This document shows, piece after piece, positions 9,225 through 17,053 of a stretch of DNA of 64,000 nt. This DNA comes from Rhizobium brockwellii (GTDB taxonomy: Bacteria; Pseudomonadota; Alphaproteobacteria; Rhizobiales; Rhizobiaceae): assembly GCF_000769405.2 (NCBI RefSeq), contig NZ_CP053439.1, positions 1,364,001 to 1,428,000 of the forward strand, read 5' to 3'. The translations under genes were made by a program, and so were the position numbers. Under the pieces are notes generated by a model that saw only the letters and a list, made by a program, of their open reading frames with translations, was not told the DNA's origin and searched no databases. Numbering within the stretch: the stretch's first letter is position 1; the number at the start of each line of letters is the position of its first letter.

Positions 9225-10517
9225 TTAGTGATCGCGCTTGCTGTTGCCGAACGTATAGCCGGTCTCGACCGTCCGCTTGCCGAATTTGTCGCGCAGCTTG
9301 TCCATCGCCGCTTCGGCCGCCGCCCGCCGGCCCGACTGCTGGTCGATCAGATCGGGCGGATCGGCGCGGGCGGCATCGCCGAGATCGGTGACCCCGATGC
9401 CGATCAGACGGAACTTCGTGCCATCAGTCTCTTTTTCGAGAAGCTCGAGCCCGGTGCGGAAGATCTTGTCGGCAAGCTGGGTCGGGTCTTCGAGCTTGCG
9501 GTTGCGGGTGCGCGATTTGAAATCGGCGCTCTTCATCTTCAGAACCACGGTCTGGCCGGCAATGCCGTTTTTCTTCAGCCGCCAGGAGACCTTTTCGGAG
9601 AGGTTGCGCAGGATCGGCACCAGATCGTCATAACGCGAGATGTCATCGAAGAAGGTGGTCTCCGACGAAACGCTCTTGGCGGCATCGTTGAGATGCACTT
9701 CTCGGTCGTCGATGCCGCGCGACAGCCGTGCGAGCCGTTGGCCGATGCTGCCGTAGCGGCGCATCAGGTCGTTTTCTTCCATCTGCTGCAACTGGCTGAT
9801 GGTGCGGATGCCGTCCGCCTCCAGCGTCGCCGCAAAGGCCTTGCCGACGCCCCAGATCGTAGTGACGGGACGCGGCGCCAGGAACTCGACCGCTTCCTCG
9901 CGGCCGATGACCGAAAAGCCGCGCGGCTTCTGCAGATCGGAGGCGACCTTGGCGAGGAATTTGCAATAGGAAAGCCCGACCGAAACGGTGATGCCGATCT
10001 CCTTTTCGATGCGACGGGCGAATTTGGCCAGCGTGCGCGCCGGCGGATCGTGATGCAGCCTCTCGGTGCCGCCGAGCTCCAGGAAGGCCTCGTCGATCGA
10101 TAGCGGCTGCACCAGCGGCGTCAGATCCTGCATCATGGTGCGCACCTGGCGCCCAACCCGGACATATTTCTCCATGTCCGGACGGATGACGATCGCTTGA
10201 GGGCAGGCCTCCAGCGCCTTGAACATCGGCATGGCCGAACGCACGCCGTGGATACGGGCGATATAGCAGGCGGTGGAAACCACACCGCGTTTGCCGCCGC
10301 CGATGATGACAGGTTTGTCGGCAAGATCAGGATTGTCGCGTTTCTCCACGGCTGCGTAGAAGGCGTCGCAATCGATATGCGCAAGCGTCAATGCGTAGAG
10401 TTCGCGATGGCGCACGAGACGGGGGCTGCCGCAGGAAACGCAACGGCGCGCCTCGCCCTTCTGCTCGGCAAGGCAGTCGCGACAGAAGCCGGGTGTCTTG
10501 TCAGGCGCGGGCGTCAT
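9225..10517 (-). CDS. dinB: DNA polymerase IV (Y family)
   Basis: Translesion polymerase of 430 residues. The N-terminus has a four-cysteine zinc-ribbon-like motif (Cys 12, 15, 26, 29), an addition seen in rhizobial DinB and absent from E. coli DinB. The catalytic residues follow: HIDCDAFYA near 47-55 and LSIDEAFLE near 139-147. Helix-hairpin-helix (IWGVGKAFA) and little-finger regions are complete. A LexA box lies six bases upstream of the ATG, so it should be SOS-induced. The beta-clamp motif is not obvious at the C-terminus. Confidence 0.95.
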   Translation of the reverse strand: MTPAPDKTPGFCRDCLAEQKGEARRCVSCGSPRLVRHRELYALTLAHIDCDAFYAAVEKRDNPDLADKPVIIGGGKRGVVSTACYIARIHGVRSAMPMFKALEACPQAIVIRPDMEKYVRVGRQVRTMMQDLTPLVQPLSIDEAFLELGGTERLHHDPPARTLAKFARRIEKEIGITVSVGLSYCKFLAKVASDLQKPRGFSVIGREEAVEFLAPRPVTTIWGVGKAFAATLEADGIRTISQLQQMEENDLMRRYGSIGQRLARLSRGIDDREVHLNDAAKSVSSETTFFDDISRYDDLVPILRNLSEKVSWRLKKNGIAGQTVVLKMKSADFKSRTRNRKLEDPTQLADKIFRTGLELLEKETDGTKFRLIGIGVTDLGDAARADPPDLIDQQSGRRAAAEAAMDKLRDKFGKRTVETGYTFGNSKRDH

Positions 10518-10522
10518 GATGA

Positions 10523-10537
10523 GAACAAAGATTGAAC
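10523..10537. promoter_or_regulatory. LexA box of dinB
   Basis: GAAC (10523-10526), AAAGATT, GAAC (10534-10537): the alphaproteobacterial GAAC-N7-GAAC LexA site. It lies just upstream of the dinB start (10517, minus strand) and also precedes the rightward acetyltransferase gene. Confidence 0.8.
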
Positions 10538-10587
10538 GTCGTGAAGTTACGCCTTATGCTTCCGAGTCACAAGAGAGGGTGGGAGCT

Positions 10588-11181
10588 TTGCCTTTGGATA
10601 ACGACCTTCTTTTCGAGCCGGTGAAGGCGGGACGCTGGGAAGACTTCGAAACCTTGTTCGGTCCGCAAGGGGCCTTCTACAATTGCTGGTGCGTCGCGCT
10701 GCGCCTGCCTCATGCGGTGAGGACGAAGATGGCGGCAGACGAGCGCAAGGCGCATATGCGGGAGCGGATCAAGGCCGGCCCGCCGCCTGGTATCCTCTGT
10801 TATGCCGGCGGCGCGCCGGTCGCCTGGGTGCAGGTCGGGCCGCGCCACGACGTGCCGCAGTTCAATTCGCCGCGCACCGTCTCGCGGCCACTGGAGGAGG
10901 GCGATGCGCATGATCCATCAATCTGGGCCGTCAGTTGCTTTTTCCTGCTGCCCAAACTGCGCGGCACGGGAATGAGCCATCGGCTGCGCGCCGGCGCGAT
11001 CGACCATGCGCGGCGCCAGGGAGCGCGGCTGCTCGAAGCCTGTCCGATCGATCATGTGACGCAGTCGAAATCCGTAACGCTTTGCATCGGCTCGACGGCG
11101 ATCTTCGATGCCGCCGGTTTCGAAACGGTAGCTCGGCGCAAGGACGGCCGTCCGCTCATGCGGCTGGAACTGCGTGCGTGA
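10588..11181 (+). CDS. GNAT family N-acetyltransferase
   Basis: Predicted cytoplasmic acyltransferase using acetyl-CoA; substrate unknown. The acetyl-CoA loop KLRGTGMSHRL (R-G-T-G) is clear, preceded by the beta-strand AVSCFFLLP. I placed the start at the TTG at 10588, preceded by GGGAGCT, because the upstream ATG pair at 10516/10519 would put the dinB LexA box inside the coding region and has no ribosome site; that upstream start remains possible. The gene diverges from dinB, and its end overlaps the end of the HAD gene by 26 bases. Confidence 0.82.
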   Translation: MPLDNDLLFEPVKAGRWEDFETLFGPQGAFYNCWCVALRLPHAVRTKMAADERKAHMRERIKAGPPPGILCYAGGAPVAWVQVGPRHDVPQFNSPRTVSRPLEEGDAHDPSIWAVSCFFLLPKLRGTGMSHRLRAGAIDHARRQGARLLEACPIDHVTQSKSVTLCIGSTAIFDAAGFETVARRKDGRPLMRLELRA

Positions 11182-11830
11182 CAGTGCCGGAAACAAAATG
11201 CGCCTCGATCAGCTCGGCCGCATGCGTCCAGTCGGTGGCGCGGGTGATGTCGTCGGCGGCGGCCGGTGCGAAACGATGGACGGGCGAGTTCGGCATCAGG
11301 TGAATCAGCAGACAATCGGCGACGTGATCCCTGACGGAATGCAGATTGCGCGCCATATCATCGATGAAGACGACGGGAAGGGAGCGGCTGGCATGCAATG
11401 CGTGAACGATCGGCCCCTTGGGTTGTTCGGTGGCAAGCAGCGGAAAGACGAGACCCATCCTGTCCAGCAGGCGTCGGCGCTGGTCCTGGAAACGCGGCCT
11501 CATGGCTGTGAGGAAAAGCACATCGGCCTCTTCGGAAAGTCGGTCGAGCGTTTCGACCACGCGGTCGAGCGGCGTCTGCCACAGCTCTTGGGCCTCGAAG
11601 AATTCCTCGATCAGCCGGCTAACCTCTCGATCTTCGATCTCCACGCCGTCGGCCTGCGAGACGATATTGCCGTGAAGCCGGAACGATCGCGGCAGAAACG
11701 CGTGACCCTGGCTCTGAAGGAAAAGCTGGAAGGGACCGATGAACTGCAGCACGACGTCGTCGACGTCACAGACGATCAACGGCCGTTCGCCAAGGCGGAT
11801 ATGCGAGATATCGAATTCTTCGGAGGCCAC
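11156..11830 (-). CDS. HAD-superfamily hydrolase
   Basis: Predicted phosphatase-like protein of 224 residues starting with GTG. HAD motif I is CDVDDVVLQF near residues 20-29, motif II is FLTAMRPRF near 108, and motif IV is FIDDMARN near 155. No cap domain is obvious. Substrate unknown. It follows the DUF3572 gene with only two bases between stop and start, so the two are one operon; the 3' end overlaps the convergent acetyltransferase gene. Confidence 0.83.
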   Translation of the reverse strand: MASEEFDISHIRLGERPLIVCDVDDVVLQFIGPFQLFLQSQGHAFLPRSFRLHGNIVSQADGVEIEDREVSRLIEEFFEAQELWQTPLDRVVETLDRLSEEADVLFLTAMRPRFQDQRRRLLDRMGLVFPLLATEQPKGPIVHALHASRSLPVVFIDDMARNLHSVRDHVADCLLIHLMPNSPVHRFAPAAADDITRATDWTHAAELIEAHFVSGTVTHAVPAA

Positions 11831-11832
11831 GA

Positions 11833-12141
11833 TCAGTATTCTCCGGAATCGAGGCCCGGCGAAGAAAAATGCCGCCAGGCGGCTGTCACCGTCTCCGGGC
11901 TTATGCCGCTCGCCGCGCAGAAAGCCATGGCCGTCGGTTCGTGGTTCATCAGAAAATCCATCAAGCCGGCAAGGAATCCCGGATCGTTGACGGCGTTGCG
12001 CACCTGGCCGGGCGCCACACCCGTCAGGGCGAGAAAGCGGCCGAACATGTCGGGATCGTCGGCAAGCCAGCCGAGCACAGCGATCGCCGTCTCGTGCGGA
12101 TCGGCAGCCTGTTGTTTCGAAGTCTTGAAGTTGCTTTGCAT
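11833..12141 (-). CDS. DUF3572 family protein
   Basis: Small helical protein of 102 residues found across Rhizobiales. The stretches AIAVLGWLADDPDMFGRFLALTG and CAASGISPETVTAAW fit the DUF3572 family. No membrane segment and no known function. It is divergent from divK, sharing a 132-bp promoter region, and is followed by the HAD gene in the same operon. This gene-divK arrangement is typical of Rhizobium chromosomes. Confidence 0.85.
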   Translation of the reverse strand: MQSNFKTSKQQAADPHETAIAVLGWLADDPDMFGRFLALTGVAPGQVRNAVNDPGFLAGLMDFLMNHEPTAMAFCAASGISPETVTAAWRHFSSPGLDSGEY

Positions 12142-12273
12142 TTCGCTGGGTAAGTTACCTTTTCTTCAACCAAATACCGGTAGCGTGCGCTATCGGTTTC
12201 ACGAGCTATTTGTCCGCATGTGCCTTTCTCATGGGACGAACCGCTGCGCGAACGGACGTAGGGACAGCTTGTC

Positions 12274-12645
12274 ATGCCCAAACAGGTGATGATTGTAGAA
12301 GATAACGAGCTCAACATGAAGCTCTTTCGCGACCTCATCGAGGCGTCCGGTTATACGACGATCCAGACCCGAAACGGTATGGAGGCGCTCGATCTGGCGC
12401 GCAAGCATCGCCCCGACCTCATCCTGATGGATATTCAGCTTCCCGAGGTCTCCGGCCTCGAAGTTACCAAATGGCTGAAGGAAGACGACGAGCTGCATGT
12501 GATTCCCGTCATCGCCGTTACGGCTTTCGCGATGAAGGGCGACGAGGAGCGGATCCGCCAGGGCGGCTGCGAGGCCTATGTTTCCAAGCCGATCTCGGTT
12601 CCGAAATTCATCGAGACGATCAAGACCTATCTGGGCGATGCCTGA
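12274..12645 (+). CDS. divK: Single-domain response regulator DivK
   Basis: Cell-cycle phospho-relay protein of 123 residues consisting of one receiver domain. The acidic pocket (VEDNE near 8-12), phospho-acceptor Asp53 (LILMDIQLP), Thr in the AVTAF strand and Lys in YVSKP are all present. In related bacteria DivK acts with the kinases PleC and DivJ and controls CtrA. pleD starts 18 bp downstream, the order conserved from Caulobacter to Rhizobium. Confidence 0.96.
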   Translation: MPKQVMIVEDNELNMKLFRDLIEASGYTTIQTRNGMEALDLARKHRPDLILMDIQLPEVSGLEVTKWLKEDDELHVIPVIAVTAFAMKGDEERIRQGGCEAYVSKPISVPKFIETIKTYLGDA

Positions 12646-12663
12646 CGCATCGGAAAGACGCTG

Positions 12664-14037
12664 ATGACTGCGCGAATACTGGTGGTTGACGATATTCCGG
12701 CCAACGTAAAGCTGCTCGAAGCGCGGCTGCTTGCGGAGTATTTCGACGTGATGACCGCGGCCGATGGTTACACGGCCCTGGCGATCTGCGAGCGCAACCA
12801 GGTCGATCTCATCCTGCTCGATATCATGATGCCCGGCATAGACGGTTTCGAGGTCTGCGAGCGGCTGAAGGCCAGCCAGAAGACCGCCCATATTCCAGTC
12901 GTCATGGTCACCGCGCTCGACCAGCCGACCGATCGTGTGCGCGGCCTGAAGGCGGGTGCCGACGATTTTCTCACCAAGCCGGTCAACGATCTGCAGCTGA
13001 TCTCACGGGTGAAGAGCCTGCTACGGCTGAAGACGTTGAGCGATGAGCTGCGCATCCGAGCCGACACCGCCCATACGATGGGCATCGACGACCTCACGCG
13101 GGCAGGCGAGGGCCGTGCCGACGAGACGGCTCAGGTCCTGCTCGTCGACGGCCGCGCCAATTCGCAGGAGCGCATCATCAAGGCGCTGAAGCCCGTCGCC
13201 GACGTGCTTGCCCTCTCCGATCCGCAGGCCGCCCTCTTCGAAGCGGCCGAAAGCGCGTTCGATCTCGTTATCGTCAACGCCAACTTCGACGATTACGATC
13301 CGCTTCGCCTCTGCTCACAGCTGCGCTCGCTGGAGCGCACACGCTTCCTGCCGATCCTGATCATCACCGAGCAGGGCGCTGACGACATGGTCGTGCGCGC
13401 GCTCGATCTCGGCGTCAACGACTACATTATCCGCCCGGTCGATCCCAACGAACTGGTCGCCCGCAGCCTGACGCAGATCCGCCGCAAGCGCTACAACGAC
13501 CGCCTGCGCGCCAGCGTCAAGCAGACGATCGAGCTTGCCGTGACCGATCCGCTGACCGGCCTTTATAACCGGCGCTATCTCGACAATCACCTGAACGTGC
13601 TCTTCAACCGTTCGATGGCGCGCGGCCGGCCGCTTTCGGTGCTGATCACCGATATCGACCGCTTCAAGCATGTGAACGACACCTATGGCCATGACGGCGG
13701 CGACGAGGTGCTGCGGGAATTTTCAAGTCGCGTCCGTTCGACCATCCGCGGTGCCGATCTCGCCTGCCGCTACGGTGGAGAGGAATTCGTCGTCGTGATG
13801 CCCGACACCTCCCCAGAAATTGCCGCCGCCGTCGCCGAGCGCCTGCGCGCGGCGATCGAAACTGCTCCCTTCATGCTGAAACACTCCGGGGAAGCGCTGA
13901 ACGTCACTGCTTCCTTCGGCATCGCTTCGCGTATTGCGTCGGTGCTGACCCCGGGCCAGCTGATGAAACAGGCGGATCTGGCTCTTTACGAGGCCAAGAA
14001 TACCGGCCGCAACCGTGTGGTCGCTGCGGCCGCGTGA
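12664..14037 (+). CDS. pleD: Diguanylate cyclase response regulator PleD
   Basis: Makes cyclic di-GMP on phosphorylation, coupling the cell cycle to surface attachment. The 457 residues contain a first receiver domain with Asp53 (LLDIMMPG), a second degenerate receiver (Asn in VIVNANF where Asp would be), and a GGDEF domain with GGEEF at 371-375. The inhibitory site RGAD at 362-365, five residues before GGEEF, is intact, so product feedback should operate. Co-transcribed with divK. Confidence 0.96.
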   Translation: MTARILVVDDIPANVKLLEARLLAEYFDVMTAADGYTALAICERNQVDLILLDIMMPGIDGFEVCERLKASQKTAHIPVVMVTALDQPTDRVRGLKAGADDFLTKPVNDLQLISRVKSLLRLKTLSDELRIRADTAHTMGIDDLTRAGEGRADETAQVLLVDGRANSQERIIKALKPVADVLALSDPQAALFEAAESAFDLVIVNANFDDYDPLRLCSQLRSLERTRFLPILIITEQGADDMVVRALDLGVNDYIIRPVDPNELVARSLTQIRRKRYNDRLRASVKQTIELAVTDPLTGLYNRRYLDNHLNVLFNRSMARGRPLSVLITDIDRFKHVNDTYGHDGGDEVLREFSSRVRSTIRGADLACRYGGEEFVVVMPDTSPEIAAAVAERLRAAIETAPFMLKHSGEALNVTASFGIASRIASVLTPGQLMKQADLALYEAKNTGRNRVVAAAA

Positions 14038-14489
14038 CGAATCATTTGCCGCCATATGCGGGTTTTCCACCGCGGTAAGCCAATTGTTACCGATTTTTAA
14101 TCTTCGCCTGTGCAGGGCGGAACGAAAAATTTGCAGTTCAATAGCCCAAAAATGGACACGCTGCGTTGCTGCGGATGTGTTGCCGCACGATAGTCTTGAG
14201 AGCATCAGCCCGTAGCTCAAAATGAAATGGAGAATATAAAAACTGCCTGCCGCCGACAGGGTCAAATAGATTGCGGCGGCATCACCCCACGTAAGGGGAG
14301 GGGTGGCTTAAGTTATTAAGTTTAATTGTCGAATTTCTTCGAAAGGTCAGGCGCTACGCTTCGAGTCCAAGCAGAGCCGATAAATCTTTGTATGTCCCAA
14401 AACTGGACTTTTAACCATAGAATCAAGCTGCAAACATTCACCATTAAGAATTTGTTGATTTTCTTTCATTTTTGCGCAAATTATCGGCT
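14038..14489. other. AT-rich non-coding gap after pleD
   Basis: No credible gene in about 450 bp. It contains a run of TTAA tetramers near 14308-14326 whose spacing does not fit the N7 CtrA box, and a likely sigma-70 promoter at its right end (TTGATT 14455-14460, 17-bp spacer, AAATTA 14478-14483) that would drive the candidate RNA below. Confidence 0.4.
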
Positions 14490-14678
14490 CATAAGAGAAG
14501 CGCTCCCGTTGAGGAGTTGTCGATACCCCATGATGCTCAGGTCCGCCGCATCTCCTGGGTCGTGGGGTCGGTCGGCTAGTAGGCAAGTTATAGCGGTTCC
14601 TCGTGCCGTTTTGCATGCTGGCCGACCCCCTTTCAAGAAAACGCCGCCACTTCCCGAAGATGGAAGGGCGGCGTTTTT
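14490..14678 (+). ncRNA. Candidate structured small RNA ending in a terminator
   Basis: Three helices can be drawn. Arms 14525-14541 (from ACCCCATGA) and 14554-14568 (to CGTGGGGT) pair almost fully. Arms 14564-14576 (GGGGTCGG...) and 14617-14629 (...CCGACCCC) also pair, and compete for the same GGGGT. The last helix, 14638-14648 with 14667-14677, ends in TTTTT. A plausible promoter lies upstream. No open frame of note fits. I do not recognise the family. Confidence 0.45.
14638..14678 (+). terminator. Rho-independent terminator
   Basis: AAAACGCCGCC pairs with GGCGGCGTTTT around an 18-base interior, followed by TTTTTCTG. It would end the candidate small RNA. Confidence 0.75.
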
Positions 14679-14720
14679 CTGTTTGCGCTATCACTTTTGA
14701 AGACGATCAATCCAGGCAAT

Positions 14721-14754
14721 AAAAAACGCGCAACCCGAGGGCGCGCGCTTTTTT
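14721..14754 (-). terminator. Terminator of rpmG
   Basis: GC-rich hairpin (arms around GCGC...GCGC) flanked by AAAAAA on the left and TTTTTT on the right, so it can act in both directions. It lies 22 bp after the rpmG stop. Confidence 0.65.
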
Positions 14755-14775
14755 GAAATCCGTCAGGCCAAGTGA

Positions 14776-14943
14776 TTACTTGATCTTGGTTTCCTTGAAC
14801 TCGACATGCTTCTTTGCAACCGGGTCGTACTTCGTCTTCGTCATCTTGTCCGTCATCGTACGGCTGTTCTTCGTGGTGACGTAGAAGAAACCGGTGTCGG
14901 CTGTCGACAGCAGCTTGATCTTGATTGTTGTAGCCTTGGCCAT
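14776..14943 (-). CDS. rpmG: 50S ribosomal protein L33
   Basis: Large-subunit protein of 55 residues, the standard length. It begins [20 protein letters not shown] and contains YVTTKNSR, diagnostic for L33. It lacks the zinc-binding cysteine pairs of the C+ form. The start at 14943 follows AGGACG; an upstream in-frame extension has no ribosome site. Confidence 0.96.
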   Translation of the reverse strand: MAKATTIKIKLLSTADTGFFYVTTKNSRTMTDKMTKTKYDPVAKKHVEFKETKIK

Positions 14944-15035
14944 GGTCGTCCTGCCTTTAAGAAAATGAAAGCCGTGGAAGCCGGATGGGCTCCACGGCAA
15001 ATCCTAGCGCGAAACTACGAATCCCGCCCGAAAAG

Positions 15036-16220
15036 TCAAGCCCGTTTTCGGATGAACATCAGTCTGATGCCGGAAAGTAGGGCGTAAAGACCGAAGAATG
15101 CCGCAATCGCCCAGGCAAAACCGTTATTTCCAGCGACATCGATCGCCGCGCCGATCGCCTGCGGGCCGGCCACGGTTCCCATCGCATAACAGAAGACAAA
15201 GGCAGCATTGGCCGCAGCAAGATCGGACCCGGTCAGCCGCGAGCCGAGATGGCTGAGGCCGACCGTATAGAGTCCTGAGACGCAGCCGCCCCAGAAAAGC
15301 AGGAGCCCGGCCATCAGCAGCCAGTTGTCGAGCAACAGCGGCAACATCATCGAGCCGATGAAGCCCATCAGCGCCATGCCGGCCAGAAGCGGCCGCTTGT
15401 CGGCGATGCGGTCGGAAAGCAGACCGAGCGGGATCTGAAAGATGACGTTGCCGACACCCATCATGGTGAGCAGCAGTGCGGCCTGCGATTCGGTGAAATG
15501 GGCGCGCACCGCAAAGATCGGAAAAAGCGACAGCCCGCCCGCTTCGACCGCGCCGAAGATGAAGACCGCCGCCGTCGCCGTCGGCACCAGGAAAACGTAG
15601 CGCATGAAATGCAGCTCCGGTTTTTCCTCGAGCACCGGGCTTTCGTCGCGGGCGATGAAGATCGGGATGGCCGCAAGCAGGATGGCGGCGGCGCCGATCA
15701 GGAAGGGGAAGATGCCGTCGCTGCCGAGGATCGAAAAGAGCAGTGGTCCGGCCGCGAAGCCAAGGGAAAGCACCGTCGCATAGATGCCGAGCACGAAACC
15801 GCGCTTGGAAGGCGGCGAGGCGGCGTTGATCCAGAATTCGGAGAGGATGAACAGCGTCGTCGTCGCGCCATGGAAGGCGAAACGCAGCGGAAACCACATC
15901 CAGAAATCCTGCGCGTAATAGAAACCGAGCGCGCTCAGCGCCGAAATCAGCACGGCCCAGAGCATCGTCGGCGCAACGCCGTATTTATGGGCAAGCCGGG
16001 TGGTAACAGGTGCGGCGGCCATCGCCGCGACCCCGGCCATCGCCGTGTTGAGCCCGATCAGGGTGGACGAGATGCCGCGTTTTTCGAGGATGATGCTGAG
16101 GAGGGGCAGACCGAGGCCGATTGCTATGCCGACGGCGGATATGGACGAGATGGCTGCCACCAGAGAAGGCCAATGGATTTCTTCGACATCGCCCGGTGTG
16201 CCGGTTCTCGGCTGAGACAT
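15036..16220 (-). CDS. Major facilitator superfamily transporter
   Basis: Inner-membrane carrier of 394 residues with about twelve hydrophobic segments. The first half has the loop ARLAHKYG-type motif between segments 2 and 3 (TTRLAHKYGVAP) and its repeat in the second half (GLLSDRIADKRP). This is the YcaD-like branch of MFS. Substrate cannot be told from sequence. It starts with MSQPRTGTPG and stands alone on the minus strand. Confidence 0.87.
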   Translation of the reverse strand: MSQPRTGTPGDVEEIHWPSLVAAISSISAVGIAIGLGLPLLSIILEKRGISSTLIGLNTAMAGVAAMAAAPVTTRLAHKYGVAPTMLWAVLISALSALGFYYAQDFWMWFPLRFAFHGATTTLFILSEFWINAASPPSKRGFVLGIYATVLSLGFAAGPLLFSILGSDGIFPFLIGAAAILLAAIPIFIARDESPVLEEKPELHFMRYVFLVPTATAAVFIFGAVEAGGLSLFPIFAVRAHFTESQAALLLTMMGVGNVIFQIPLGLLSDRIADKRPLLAGMALMGFIGSMMLPLLLDNWLLMAGLLLFWGGCVSGLYTVGLSHLGSRLTGSDLAAANAAFVFCYAMGTVAGPQAIGAAIDVAGNNGFAWAIAAFFGLYALLSGIRLMFIRKRA

Positions 16221-16474
16221 TTATCCATCCTTAGAGAGCTGCGCGAACGAAGCGGTCGGTCCCATCAGATAGATAGACACGGACGTGCCAAATCCAGGTG
16301 ACGGATGCCGCTTCGCAGTATTTCCGATGTGAGTGACCATCTGCGGAATGTAAAGCCCGTTCGGGCAAGAAATGCTAACCATGTCAGGTCTTGAGGATCG
16401 TTGGCTCCCGCATTTGGGTGGTGGTCGGTGGAGGGCTGGCACTACACGTTAAATATGTCTGGAAGGTGAAGGCG

Positions 16475-16927
16475 CTAATTCGACCGGCCGGGGATGTCAT
16501 AATCGTCCGGACCATCACTCTCTCCGCCGAAGCCGTGCATGCGCAGCGCCCATTGCAGACCGATAACCCCGCCCTTGATCGGCTGGATCGAGGCAAGCGC
16601 GGTAATGACGGTGATCGGCGCCCAGATGGCGAGATGCACCCAGACCGGCAGCACGAAGGTCATGTCGGTCAGCATATAGCCGCCGACCACGACGTGGCCG
16701 AGGACGAGGATGACGATATAGGGTGGCAGGTCGTCGGCGCGTTGGTGATGCATCGCCTCGCCGCAGGCCGCGCAATGATCGACCGGCTTCAGGAAGGCAC
16801 GAAAGAGCTTGCCGTTGCCGCAGGCAGGGCAGCGGTTCATCAACCCGCGCATGATGGAGCGCCCAAGCGGACGCTCGACCTCGGGCGTACCCCCGTAGCG
16901 GGCAGCCGGATCGGTCGGTGTGCTCAT
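16475..16927 (-). CDS. DUF983 family zinc-ribbon membrane protein
   Basis: 150 residues from the ATG at 16927 (GAGGAA upstream). Two CPAC/CAAC pairs (NRCPACGNGKLF and DHCAACGEA) form a zinc ribbon near residues 30-60, followed by two membrane segments (VILVLGHVVVGGYM and HLAIWAPITVITAL). DUF983 proteins are common in alphaproteobacteria, sometimes near cytochrome oxidase genes; here the neighbour is rnr. Function unknown. Confidence 0.88.
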   Translation of the reverse strand: MSTPTDPAARYGGTPEVERPLGRSIMRGLMNRCPACGNGKLFRAFLKPVDHCAACGEAMHHQRADDLPPYIVILVLGHVVVGGYMLTDMTFVLPVWVHLAIWAPITVITALASIQPIKGGVIGLQWALRMHGFGGESDGPDDYDIPGRSN

Positions 16928-16949
16928 CGCATGTTCCTCTTCGGATCTA

Positions 16950-17053
16950 AAGCATATCGCGCGAAACTGTGCTGCGGTTTCGCCGTAACGACATGCGTAA
17001 ACACAAGGACCTACGGCGCGGGGAGCCAATCTGAACGATTGCGACGCGCTTTA
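16950..17053. repeat. Dispersed intergenic repeat, copy B
   Basis: Starts AAGCATATCGCGCGAAA and ends GACGCGCTTTA; aligns over its length with copy A at 3328-3430. It fills the gap between rnr and the DUF983 gene, overlapping the rnr stop by three bases. Confidence 0.65.

Noticed and set aside
14305..14330. Run of TTAA motifs considered as CtrA box
   Set aside because: Spacing between TTAA copies is 2, 4 or 10 bases, not the required 7.
14347..14694. 115-codon leftward frame over the RNA candidate
   Set aside because: Crosses a terminator and a hairpin-rich region; no ribosome site, no domain.
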